A stretch of 64,000 bases of DNA from Mariniphaga sp041687215 (GTDB lineage Bacteria; Bacteroidota; Bacteroidia; Bacteroidales; Prolixibacteraceae): contig NZ_JAWLCI010000019.1 of the NCBI RefSeq assembly GCF_041687215.1, forward strand, positions 3,707-67,706, in the 5' to 3' direction. Below are positions 9,104 through 15,787 of the stretch, one piece after another. Positions within the stretch are counted from its first letter, which is position 1, and each line of letters starts with the position of its first letter. The notes under the pieces are model-generated. The model did no database searches. It was not told the origin of the DNA and saw only the letters and a list, made by a program, of their open reading frames with translations. Made by a program: the position numbers and the translations under genes.

Positions 9104-9580
9104 TCATTCTACCCGTTCAAAATGGTAATTAAACCTGTCGCAACACGGAGAACTTAAATGCAGGGTATCGTTTCCGGTGTAATGTACATACTTTACCCTG
9201 TCTGAAAAAAACGAACCCGATTGTTCATCTTTTTCAAAATCAACTTTTAACCGTAAATCGTTAGGATTCCAGAGAGCAGGCACTATTTTACCATATTCCA
9301 GCAGGCTGTTGTCTTTTACAAAACCATAGATTTCCACTTTTTTAATGACCAGGTAATCAAAATCGGGGTCATAACCTAAACCGTGAAATCCGCCGGAAAT
9401 ATCAAATATTTTCCATGTGCCGTAAATTTTCAAATCCTGTTCAGAGAAAATTTCTGCATTAAAATACCTGGTTGATTCCACTTCGTCAAGTACCTTTGGT
9501 ATTTCAATGGTTTCTTCGTTGCAGGCAGTGAATAATCCTGCCAAAATTAAGAGGGTGAAGAAGTATCTTGAAGTTTTCAT
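9104..9580 (-). CDS. Uncharacterised lipoprotein
   Basis: 158 residues. The lipoprotein signal MKTSRYFFTLLILAGLFTAC gives Cys20 as the lipid attachment site. The rest looks like a compact beta-rich domain (FSEQDLKIYGTWKIFDISGG, then DPDFDYLVIKKVEIYGFV), reminiscent of lipocalin-like lipoproteins, but no family is recognised with confidence. A CC pair near the end (HLSSPCCDRFNYHF) is unusual for an exported protein and may form a disulfide. It is the last gene of a minus-strand run of small exported proteins. No promoter like those at 10.9-15.5 kb was found directly ahead of it. Confidence 0.75.
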   Translation of the reverse strand: MKTSRYFFTLLILAGLFTACNEETIEIPKVLDEVESTRYFNAEIFSEQDLKIYGTWKIFDISGGFHGLGYDPDFDYLVIKKVEIYGFVKDNSLLEYGKIVPALWNPNDLRLKVDFEKDEQSGSFFSDRVKYVHYTGNDTLHLSSPCCDRFNYHFERVE

Positions 9581-9638
9581 GGCAAGTTTATTTTGTTGTT
9601 TTTAACGATTCATCTCAGGTTATACTTTTTCGTTGTAA

Positions 9639-10160
9639 TTAATGCCACCTGTAATCCGTTTCGGCTAATGGGTCAATATTTTTAAACTCGTCGAAATTTT
9701 TGTGTTTGTTTTCGTTCCACCAGTCGAAATAGGCTTTGGCTGCAACTGCATGAGATTCATCACTGTTAACTAATTCTAACCCCTCCGAATTGCGCAATCC
9801 TAAAACAAGATTTTGGGATGGAAAATTTCCAAACACGTGTTCAGTTTTAATTGCATCTGTCCTAATAGCTTCAATTGTCCATAAAACATACATGCCCAGT
9901 TTACATTCCGGTATCATCAACGATGAAAACATGTTATGAGGAAAGTTGGTTATCATCTGGTTTTCATTTCGGTATTGCAGAAGTAAAGGAATGTCTTCAG
10001 CGGTGAATGGTGGAAGTTTCAAAAATTTATATTCACCTTTTTTTAGCAATTCAATGTATTTTTCTACCTCAATATTATTAATATCAACTACATCATCTTT
10101 ATCGCAACCTAACGCGCTGAATAAGAAGATTATTAGTACTGAAATTTTAAAGGTTTTCAT
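9639..10160 (-). CDS. DUF4943-like lipoprotein, paralogue of the gene at 10987-11529
   Basis: 173 residues with lipobox FSALGC (Cys19). It shares an overall plan with the 180-residue protein at 10987-11529: a short acidic start after Cys (DKDDVVDIN versus KKDDFDLDN), a VxxYIxLLKKGEY versus VNQLKSGKY segment, a LWTIEAIR versus LWTVEGIR core motif, and an end with FYDWW-type and PLxxTxYxW motifs (YFDWWNENK, DPLAETDYRWH versus FYKDWWDNF, NPLEGTSYQWF). The two are clearly old paralogues. The DUF4943 name is from memory and should be checked. Function unknown; the location should be periplasmic or outer-membrane-bound. Confidence 0.72.
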   Translation of the reverse strand: MKTFKISVLIIFLFSALGCDKDDVVDINNIEVEKYIELLKKGEYKFLKLPPFTAEDIPLLLQYRNENQMITNFPHNMFSSLMIPECKLGMYVLWTIEAIRTDAIKTEHVFGNFPSQNLVLGLRNSEGLELVNSDESHAVAAKAYFDWWNENKHKNFDEFKNIDPLAETDYRWH

Positions 10161-10194
10161 GGTATTTTGGATTTTATGAATTTCAAAAATCTAT

Positions 10195-10518
10195 CTATTC
10201 AACTTTTTTAATTTCAATGATTTCGCAATCAATGAATGGCGAACAAAACTCATTTATACCCAGTTCTTTGTATTTCACGTTTACACGGTCATCGGTTTTA
10301 AAGGTTATTATTTCATCGATTGAAACGACTAAGGTATCGCCGTTGTCGAAGTGAATTTGTTCGGCACAGTGCCACAAACCGCCACTTAACCAGACTTTTC
10401 CATTTCCTTGTTTAATGCCATCGTCAACATCATCTTTTTTATTACAGGAAAAAAGAAACATAAACAGGAATCCGAGCAGAACAAGTTTTTCTATTTCTTG
10501 CGATTTTTCAGAATTCAT
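10195..10518 (-). CDS. Small uncharacterised lipoprotein
   Basis: 107 residues. The lipoprotein signal is internal: residues 14-24 are hydrophobic and Cys25 fits the lipobox (MFLFSC), after a charged N-terminal stretch MNSEKSQEIEK. The start overlaps the stop of the upstream lipoprotein gene by 11 bp, so translation is likely coupled. A shorter start at Met20 is possible but would leave a very short signal. The mature part (WLSGGLWHCAEQIHFDNGDT) has three further Cys residues. No family recognised. Confidence 0.6.
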   Translation of the reverse strand: MNSEKSQEIEKLVLLGFLFMFLFSCNKKDDVDDGIKQGNGKVWLSGGLWHCAEQIHFDNGDTLVVSIDEIITFKTDDRVNVKYKELGINEFCSPFIDCEIIEIKKVE

Positions 10519-10918
10519 TGTGGTATTCTTCGCTCATCTTATAAATCTTCAAACTGTTTTCATCTACCGAAATGATTTGCCATTTGTAGTCGGCCGTGCC
10601 ACCCCAGTAATCAACAGTTATAATTAGCAATGAATCCTGCCGCTGCCATGTTCCTTCAAAATCGGCGTAAGCAATTGGCGGAGTTCCGCACCATCCGGCA
10701 TTTTTTCTTTCGATAAAAATCTGGTTTGATTTAAACTCAAACCCGTAGTCGTTAACTTTCAGGGAATCTGCTCTGGTAAATTCCATGATGGTATCATTTT
10801 CCAACTGGTTTGTCCAGCTACCCATTAATTCATCTGAATTCTGAATAAATAATTCAGGTTCCTTTTCGCATGAAAACAACAGAACAGGGAATAAAAACAA
10901 AATCAGTTTTTTCATCAT
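10508..10918 (-). CDS. Uncharacterised lipoprotein, lipocalin-like
   Basis: 136 residues with signal MMKKLILFLFPVLLFSC (Cys17). The mature part contains LMGSWTNQLENDTIMEF and FEGTWQRQDSLLIITVDYWG, the GxW-and-strand pattern of lipocalin-like domains common in Bacteroidota lipoproteins. This is a fold guess only. It is the first gene of a transcript with a putative ECF-type promoter at 10943-10971; its ATG is 24 bp from the -10 box. The downstream gene overlaps its stop by 11 bp. Confidence 0.72.
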   Translation of the reverse strand: MMKKLILFLFPVLLFSCEKEPELFIQNSDELMGSWTNQLENDTIMEFTRADSLKVNDYGFEFKSNQIFIERKNAGWCGTPPIAYADFEGTWQRQDSLLIITVDYWGGTADYKWQIISVDENSLKIYKMSEEYHNEF

Positions 10919-10942
10919 CCAAATATTTGCGGTTACTTTTTC

Positions 10943-10971
10943 AAGATGCTTTTAATATACAATCGGTTGCG
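10943..10971 (-). promoter_or_regulatory. Putative ECF-sigma promoter P1 (CGCAACC-N16-CATCTT)
   Basis: On the minus strand CGCAACC (10965-10971) is followed after exactly 16 bp by CATCTT (10943-10948), 24 bp before the ATG at 10918. The same elements with the same spacing recur at three other gene starts nearby. Confidence 0.6.
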
Positions 10972-10986
10972 TTGAAATTGAAATAT

Positions 10987-11529
10987 TTAAAACCATTGGT
11001 AAGAAGTACCTTCCAATGGATTTTTATTTTTCCAATCCTTGTTTTTGAAATTATCCCACCAATCTTTATAAAAGTCCCTGACGATAAGTATTTCATTTCC
11101 TTTTAACCCCTTGTATCGTTCACTTTTATTTTTTGCTGCATCAATTAAAAAAGGGTCAAGCGAACCATATCCGGCGCCATTGCGAATTCCTTCCACGGTC
11201 CACAACAAACACTCACCCAAAATAAAATATTCCCGTCCTTCGGGAAATGGCCGGCGCGACGAGAGTGGATTAACCGGGAATGCCACAATGTGAGTAGTGT
11301 CTTTTGAAAAGTTGATTAGCGATTGAATATGATTTTCAGAAAAATTTGGCATCAAAAGCCATACGTTTTCACCATTGTCTCCTTTCTTATATTTATTGTA
11401 TTTGCCACTTTTTAGTTGATTCACAAAGATTTCGACATCCGGATTATCCAGGTCAAAGTCATCTTTTTTGCATCCAACGATTAAAAAAAGGCATGCTGCA
11501 GCAATCAAAACAAATCTGCTTTTCATCAT
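10987..11529 (-). CDS. DUF4943-like lipoprotein, paralogue of the gene at 9639-10160
   Basis: 180 residues; signal MMKSRFVLIAAACLFLIVGC with Cys20 in a VGC lipobox. The mature protein has the motifs shared with its paralogue (VNQLKSGKY, ECLLWTVEGIRNGAGYG, FYKDWWDNF, PLEGTSYQWF). Not only the proteins but also the 5' flanks are related: about 58 bp around the ATGs at 10918 and 11529 align, which suggests promoter and signal region were duplicated. Promoter P2 lies 24 bp upstream. Function unknown. Confidence 0.75.
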   Translation of the reverse strand: MMKSRFVLIAAACLFLIVGCKKDDFDLDNPDVEIFVNQLKSGKYNKYKKGDNGENVWLLMPNFSENHIQSLINFSKDTTHIVAFPVNPLSSRRPFPEGREYFILGECLLWTVEGIRNGAGYGSLDPFLIDAAKNKSERYKGLKGNEILIVRDFYKDWWDNFKNKDWKNKNPLEGTSYQWF

Positions 11530-11553
11530 CCAACGATTTTTGGTTACTTTTTT

Positions 11554-11582
11554 AAGATGCTTTTAAAAATCAAATGGTTGCG
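11554..11582 (-). promoter_or_regulatory. Putative ECF-sigma promoter P2 (CGCAACC-N16-CATCTT)
   Basis: On the minus strand CGCAACC (11576-11582), 16-bp spacer, CATCTT (11554-11559), then 24 bp to the ATG at 11529. Same layout as P1, including a conserved A-rich spacer end. Confidence 0.6.
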
Positions 11583-11608
11583 TGCAGAAAATAATTTTTC
11601 CTACCTTT

Positions 11609-12118
11609 TTAAAAACTATACCCAAAAGATACTCCGCCTGACGGATGAAGTTCATTGCCATCCAGTTCATACATTGGGGTGAAACCAATTCTGAAAATAA
11701 AACGTCCGTTGGGTTTTTGGTACCGGTAACCAGCGCGCCCGGTTAAAAAAGTGCTCCAATCCCTTGTGTTTTCGCCCGTTAAACGCTGCATTTCTTCATT
11801 GGTAAAAGCCGTTCCCAACCCAAATTCAATATGGTGCCGGTTGAAGGAAATCAGTTCGTTAATAGATACCGGAATCCAAAATTCCCGCACATCGGTTGAC
11901 GGAGGATACCACGCAAAGCCTGCCTGGGCAGTGGTTTTATAATTTTCTCCGTTTAACAGAATGCGTTCGTAATTAACGGAATAAAAAGCTCCGTGCCCGA
12001 ACAACTCCAACTGGATGCTGTTTTTGTGCTGAAACTCAAACGGCAGGGTTACTTTTTCCTGACAGAAAGCTGTGAAGGTTGCTAAAATGATAATTGCAGT
12101 TGTGATGATTTTTTTCAT
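11609..12118 (-). CDS. Uncharacterised exported beta-barrel-like protein
   Basis: 169 residues from the ATG at 12116-12118, chosen because it opens directly with a signal peptide (MKKIITTAIIILATFTAFCQ). The longer frame to 12163 would put 15 polar residues ahead of it. The mature part runs in alternating strands (FYSVNYERILLNGENYKTTA, HHIEFGLGTAFTN, FLTGRAGYRYQKPNGRFIFR) and ends GGVSFGYSF with a terminal Phe, as in outer-membrane barrels. Its small size suggests an 8-stranded barrel. No CGCAACC-type promoter was found. Upstream lies the remnant of a restriction-modification gene. Confidence 0.72.
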   Translation of the reverse strand: MKKIITTAIIILATFTAFCQEKVTLPFEFQHKNSIQLELFGHGAFYSVNYERILLNGENYKTTAQAGFAWYPPSTDVREFWIPVSINELISFNRHHIEFGLGTAFTNEEMQRLTGENTRDWSTFLTGRAGYRYQKPNGRFIFRIGFTPMYELDGNELHPSGGVSFGYSF

Positions 12119-12143
12119 GGCAGAAGGTTTTTTGTTTTGAAAG

Positions 12144-12257
12144 CTATAACGATTCTTCTGCAATTTTTATTTCATCTTCGGTTAAATCATACAGTTCATA
12201 AACCATTTGGTCTATTTCGCGATCGGTTTTTTCGATTTCAGCATTAATTTTAACTCT
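12144..12257 (-). pseudogene. 3' remnant of a restriction-modification (methyltransferase/specificity) gene
   Basis: A 37-codon open stretch before TAG, preceded in frame by TAA at 12258-12260 and with no start that would make a sensible protein. It reads EIEKTDREIDQMVYELYDLT followed by EDEIKIAEESL. This matches the C-terminal tail, as I recall it, of TaqI-like or Eco57I-like type II methyltransferase/restriction enzymes, which often end with IDxxVYxLYGLTxEEIxIVE. I infer that a larger R-M gene was lost and only its last codons stayed. The tail is short, so the assignment rests on motif memory. Confidence 0.5.
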
Positions 12258-12433
12258 TTAATTTGTTGCTAAAATGAAGGGACAAAATACAATTTTATCA
12301 TAACATTAAGGATAAAAATTCCCGGTAAATCCGTATTCGTGTGTTAAAAGCATTTGTTTGATAAGAAAAAATGTAGTTGAAAAATGACGTTGATTTTTTG
12401 CAGGTGGTTTCAGTTTCTATGTATCATTCAGGT

Positions 12434-13054
12434 TTAATTTGGTTTTGTTTTTCTTTTTCTCAATAATCCAAGCATTGTTCCAATCCCAACGCCATAATAA
12501 ACTCTGTATTTATTTATTTCGAGCATAGGCGAAACGGTTAATCCAAAAACCGATGTAAATGGAAACTCAATTTTTGGGTTGATAATCAGGCTCGCGGCAT
12601 TGTTTCTTTTGTAATTCCAGGTATAATTTTCGAAAAAAAAAGATCCATCATCAATCTTTTGCCAGTTTTCAGGCTCTCTTATTATTGTATAACCTATTCC
12701 AACTAAAAAATTGATCCTGATTGTTCCACTTTTGTTTAACCTGTCAATTTTTCCAAAAGCAATTTGGTAATTTTCAATTTGATCATAAGGATTTTCCAAT
12801 CCCAAAATCATTACTTTTATCAAACCAGAGGAGTAATCTTCAGGTTGTGATTTTGGTTTTCGGATATTCCCATTGTATCCGATTTTTAAAGAAAACCGTT
12901 CGTTATATACGTAATTCAGGTCTGCATTTAGTCCGATGTAATTTCCGAAATTTAGTTCCTGTGAAAGATAAATTGCATGATTTTCAGCAAATTGTGCATG
13001 AACCCATTCAATGCTGAAAATGAACAGTGATATTATTATTGTTCTCTTCATCAA
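12434..13054 (-). CDS. Uncharacterised exported outer-membrane beta-barrel-like protein
   Basis: 206 residues with a signal peptide (MMKRTIIISLFIFSIEWVHA, then Q). Strand-like segments alternate (IGLNADLNYVYNERFSLKIG, TIRINFLVGIGYTI, YRVYYGVGIGTMLGLL) as in the PorT/outer-membrane beta-barrel group. The last residues KRKTKPN are basic rather than a terminal aromatic. It begins 12 bp after the stop of the next upstream gene and is probably the third gene of the transcript from promoter P3. Function unknown. Confidence 0.72.
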   Translation of the reverse strand: MMKRTIIISLFIFSIEWVHAQFAENHAIYLSQELNFGNYIGLNADLNYVYNERFSLKIGYNGNIRKPKSQPEDYSSGLIKVMILGLENPYDQIENYQIAFGKIDRLNKSGTIRINFLVGIGYTIIREPENWQKIDDGSFFFENYTWNYKRNNAASLIINPKIEFPFTSVFGLTVSPMLEINKYRVYYGVGIGTMLGLLRKRKTKPN

Positions 13055-13066
13055 TTTTCAACGCTA

Positions 13067-13738
13067 TTATTTTTTTGGGGATAGTCCATGTTTTATTCCC
13101 ACTGAAACTGAAAATCCATAATGCCTCAAATTGTGATCGCCAAAATAGTCTATATTTGAAAATGTAGTTAAACTATGTTTGTAAGCTAACGCCGAACAAA
13201 TTATAAGTTTCTCTGACAAAGCACGTTCAATGCCAATCTCAATTAATCCTCCAAAGTCAAATTTTGAAATATAATCCATTTGATCAACCGTTTCCTGTCC
13301 GATAACTAGTTTTGAATCGTTTAGTTTAGGGATAATTGATTCTGCAGTAACCGGGAATGCAGGCACCATTCCAATTTTTGGAATAATCTTTATTTTATTT
13401 CCTATTTCGTATCCAATTTTTATGGGAATACTCATATAGTCAAAATTCATTTCAGAATTTACTTCCCCGTAATACGTTCCATATTCATCAACGAGACTAA
13501 ATTTTTCAGAAAATCCTTGCTGCGAATACAAAACATCTACTCCAATTCGGTATCTGTCGGAAAGTTTGAGGTCGTAGGTAATTCCGCCAGTAAATCCAGC
13601 TCTCATTTCTGAATTATAGAAGATTTCATTAGCTGATATGTTTGTAAGATTCAGACCTACCTGCATTCCTATAATATGCGTTTGCCCAAAAGCAGTTGTT
13701 GTTAATGCAATGAATAAAATGATTAGAATCTGTTTCAT
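13067..13738 (-). CDS. PorT-family outer-membrane beta-barrel protein
   Basis: 223 residues from the ATG at 13736-13738, which opens the signal peptide MKQILIILFIALTTTAFGQ. The longer frame to 13792 overlaps the upstream gene and is rejected. HIIGMQVGLNLTNIS, MRAGFTGGITYDLKLSDRYR and LYSQQGFSEKF are typical of the Bacteroidota beta-barrel domain (PF13568-like). Homologues are eight-stranded outer-membrane proteins, mostly without known substrate. It lies 7 bp after the upstream PD40-type lipoprotein gene, so the two are co-transcribed. Confidence 0.82.
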   Translation of the reverse strand: MKQILIILFIALTTTAFGQTHIIGMQVGLNLTNISANEIFYNSEMRAGFTGGITYDLKLSDRYRIGVDVLYSQQGFSEKFSLVDEYGTYYGEVNSEMNFDYMSIPIKIGYEIGNKIKIIPKIGMVPAFPVTAESIIPKLNDSKLVIGQETVDQMDYISKFDFGGLIEIGIERALSEKLIICSALAYKHSLTTFSNIDYFGDHNLRHYGFSVSVGIKHGLSPKK

Positions 13739-13745
13739 TGTTATT

Positions 13746-14801
13746 TTAATTAGTAATTTTTTTTCTTTCAATACCAACAAAATACAAGTCAAATCCGCCT
13801 TTTCCGCCCGGCCGGTTCGATGAAAAAATCATCATGTCGTTGTCGAATTCCCATTTATCGGATCGCACAATGGGCCTGAATTCATCGTATTCCGAATTAA
13901 TTTCACTCCCAAAATTGACGGGTTCGCTCCACTTTCTGTTTTCAAAAACGGAGTAATACAAATCGTACCCGCCAAATCCGCCGACTCTGTTCGAGGCAAA
14001 AACCAGTATGTTATTGGTAATGGACGGGCATTTGTCATCAAATCCGGAAGAAAGAACACCATCTTTTTCAACGGACGCTGAACTGTTTTCAGCTAAAATT
14101 TCAACGATTTCTTTGCTGTTGTCGGTTTCAACTTTGTAAATATCAAATTTGCCGCCTCTGTTTGACGTAAAATAAATTTCAGAGTTATTGTTATTGAAGG
14201 TTGGATAAGCATCATCAAAATCTGAATTTAGAAATTCAACAGCAATGGGGTCTTCATAATTTTCATTTTCAAGATTCTGAGTAAAAAAGATATCCTGATT
14301 TCCGTTTGAATTGTTTGAATAAAGGAAAATGTAAGTTTCAAACCTTCCGTTCATATTCGTTCCGCCACTGGTTCTTCCCATGGGAATAAGGCAGGGCCCA
14401 AACTCGTCAAAAGGTGAATTGATTTTGTTTAGCGCCTTATTGATATTTTCATTTTCAATATGAACAGAAAGATTGGCTCGGGTTTCTTCATAAATGTCAA
14501 GTTTCCCGTTTTTTTTCGAAAATTCCACCGACATCAGTTTGTAAACGATATCGAAATTTTCACCTTTGCTGTTTCTGTTCGATGAAAAACAAAAAGGAAA
14601 AACATCCAAAAAAACGGGGATGTCGGAATTGTAATCGTCGAACTCCGTATTAAATTCCTCTAAATTAACCGGCGAGGTTGGAAAGTGGCCAATGGTATAT
14701 TTGTTTCCTCCCCAGTTCAGGTTGAATAAATCGCAGGAAAACAGTGTCATTGAAGCTACTAAAAGGAGAGCGGAACTTTTGTAAAAAATATTGTTTTTCA
14801 T
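13746..14801 (-). CDS. Lipoprotein with TolB-like beta-propeller (PD40) repeats
   Basis: 351 residues from the ATG at 14799-14801, opening a lipoprotein signal (MKNNIFYKSSALLLVASMTLFSC). The longer frame would start at or before the predicted transcript start of P3. The mature protein repeats the PD40 pattern: DAYPTFNNNNSEIYFTSNRGGKFDIY, DKCPSITNNILVFASNRVGG and FSSNRPGGKGGFDLYF, each with a SNRxGG turn. Such propellers are found in TolB and in OmpA-linked lipoproteins of Bacteroidota and are taken to mediate contacts in the periplasm or on the cell surface. It heads a three-gene unit with two beta-barrel proteins, which suggests an envelope complex. Confidence 0.8.
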   Translation of the reverse strand: MKNNIFYKSSALLLVASMTLFSCDLFNLNWGGNKYTIGHFPTSPVNLEEFNTEFDDYNSDIPVFLDVFPFCFSSNRNSKGENFDIVYKLMSVEFSKKNGKLDIYEETRANLSVHIENENINKALNKINSPFDEFGPCLIPMGRTSGGTNMNGRFETYIFLYSNNSNGNQDIFFTQNLENENYEDPIAVEFLNSDFDDAYPTFNNNNSEIYFTSNRGGKFDIYKVETDNSKEIVEILAENSSASVEKDGVLSSGFDDKCPSITNNILVFASNRVGGFGGYDLYYSVFENRKWSEPVNFGSEINSEYDEFRPIVRSDKWEFDNDMMIFSSNRPGGKGGFDLYFVGIERKKITN

Positions 14802-14820
14802 TGGAATAGTTTTTTTTAAC

Positions 14821-14849
14821 ATGATGGTTTTTCAATGGTATTGGTTGCG
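14821..14849 (-). promoter_or_regulatory. Putative ECF-sigma promoter P3 (CGCAACC-N16-CATCAT)
   Basis: On the minus strand CGCAACC (14843-14849), 16-bp spacer, CATCAT (14821-14826), 19 bp before the ATG at 14801. The predicted start of transcription, about 7 bp past the -10 box, excludes the longer upstream ATG. Confidence 0.55.
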
Positions 14850-14942
14850 TTAAAAAATCATTTTTAAAAGCAAAAGCAGCATTAAAATGACAAACAGGGC
14901 AATTCCTGTAATTTTATTGTTGTTGAAGTCGTAAAGTTTCAT
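14850..14942 (-). CDS. Possible 30-residue membrane peptide
   Basis: ATG at 14940-14942, stop TAA at 14850-14852. The product starts MKLYDFNNNKITGIALFVIL and continues as a Leu-rich hydrophobic helix to a KMIF end: a polar N-terminus plus one membrane span. It lies 42 bp downstream of the lipoprotein gene ending at 14985 and would share its transcript from P4. Its stop codon abuts the -35 box of P3. It is below the size where coding statistics help, so it rests on the clean polar-then-hydrophobic layout and its position. Confidence 0.4.
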   Translation of the reverse strand: MKLYDFNNNKITGIALFVILMLLLLLKMIF

Positions 14943-14984
14943 ATTCAATTTGTTTTGGCTGTTTAGCTAACCTTTTGGGTTGTT

Positions 14985-15416
14985 TTAATATTCGTATAAA
15001 ATCTGGTCACCGGAATTTGTAATATTTAGTAACACCTTATTTCCATCGACTTGTAAATCTTTAACATCAAACGTTATTTCTTTCCCAATATAGGCATCAC
15101 ACAGTTCCTGATTTTTTAAAGACAACCGTAAATTTCTTTGAGGTGGATTGGAATAAAGAATAATCCCTGAATCAATTAACTTTACTTCCCAGGAACTTCC
15201 GCTGCAGCCACTTGAGGCAAAATTAATTTCTAAACAATCAGCATTTATTTCGGCACTGTTTATCGTAAGCTGGTCATTGGGTGCAGTATTGTACTTTTCT
15301 TTGCTTACAATAACCGTTTGGTCGCAAACTGTAGATAAATTGTCGGTTTCTTTGTCACAGGAAGTTAATAACAGTCCGGTTATTATTGCTCCAAATATAT
15401 ATTGTAAGGTTTTCAT
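14985..15416 (-). CDS. Uncharacterised lipoprotein
   Basis: 143 residues from the ATG at 15414-15416, giving the signal MKTLQYIFGAIITGLLLTSC (Cys20). The alternative ATG at 15438-15440 overlaps the -10 region of promoter P4 and is unlikely. The mature part is beta-rich with four further Cys (VCDQTV, ADCLEINFASSGCSGSSWEV, NQELCDAYIG), so disulfides are likely. No family recognised. It is first in a transcript that may include the 30-residue peptide. Confidence 0.72.
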   Translation of the reverse strand: MKTLQYIFGAIITGLLLTSCDKETDNLSTVCDQTVIVSKEKYNTAPNDQLTINSAEINADCLEINFASSGCSGSSWEVKLIDSGIILYSNPPQRNLRLSLKNQELCDAYIGKEITFDVKDLQVDGNKVLLNITNSGDQILYEY

Positions 15417-15431
15417 AATTCTGTTTTTCGT

Positions 15432-15460
15432 AAGATGCAAATGTTTAAAATTAGGTTGCG
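15432..15460 (-). promoter_or_regulatory. Putative ECF-sigma promoter P4 (CGCAACC-N16-CATCTT)
   Basis: On the minus strand CGCAACC (15454-15460), 16-bp spacer, CATCTT (15432-15437), 15 bp before the ATG at 15416. Identical boxes and spacing to P1 and P2 despite an unrelated spacer sequence. Confidence 0.6.
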
Positions 15461-15483
15461 TTAAAATTAGCTTTTTAAGTTCA

Positions 15484-15522
15484 GTTTTTCCCTGTAAACT
15501 CCTAAATTCTGTTTTTCCCTGT
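15484..15522. repeat. Two 12-bp direct repeats upstream of P4
   Basis: GTTTTTCCCTGT occurs at 15484-15495 and again at 15511-15522, a 27-bp period, or between two and three helical turns. On the minus strand (ACAGGGAAAAAC) both copies lie within 62 bp upstream of the P4 -35 box, where an activator could bind. No binding protein can be named. Confidence 0.4.
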
Positions 15523-15543
15523 CATTCATCTGAAATTTTGTAC

Positions 15544-15551
15544 TAATTTTG
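15544..15551 (+). promoter_or_regulatory. Putative -7 box of the tRNA locus (TAATTTTG)
   Basis: TAATTTTG fits TAnnTTTG and lies 9 bp before the first pseudo-tRNA unit (GGGTTGTTA at 15561), which is where a tRNA promoter belongs. No clear TTG -33 element is seen at the usual distance. If real, transcription passes four pseudo-tRNA units before the intact tRNA-Val. Confidence 0.45.
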
Positions 15552-15559
15552 CCGGCACT

Positions 15560-15786
15560 TGGGTTGTTACCTGCCTGCCTGCCGGCAGGGCTCAGTTGGT
15601 ATAGTCCGCCAGCCGGCGGATGACAGGGTAGGGGTCGTTAGTTCAGTTGGTTTAGTCCGCCAGTTGGCGGATGACAGGCATAGGGGTTGTTAGCTCAGTT
15701 GGTTTAGTCCGCCAGTTGGCGGATGACAGGGATAGGGGTTGTTAGCTCAGTTGGTTTAGTCCGCCAGTCGGCGGATGACAGGGTAG
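15560..15786 (+). repeat. Array of four pseudo-tRNA units (52-bp period) with palindromic inserts
   Basis: Three exact 52-bp units (15631-15682, 15683-15734, 15735-15786) and one longer first unit (about 15560-15630). Each starts like the 5' 24 bases of the adjacent tRNA-Val (GGGTCGTTAGTTCAG, then TTGGTTTAG), followed by the 16-base palindrome TCCGCCAGYYGGCGGA in place of the 5' side of the anticodon arm, then TGACAGG plus a short tail resembling the anticodon loop and 3' stem. The T-arm and 3' acceptor strand are missing. The first unit has an extra 20-bp insert (15570-15589) ending in the palindrome CCTGCCGGCAGG. The array is in phase with the intact tRNA. Confidence 0.85.
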
Positions 15787-15787
15787 G

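Noticed and set aside
15560..15786. CRISPR-like array
   Set aside because: The 52-bp units are contiguous copies without variable spacers and are derived from a tRNA; no cas gene is present.
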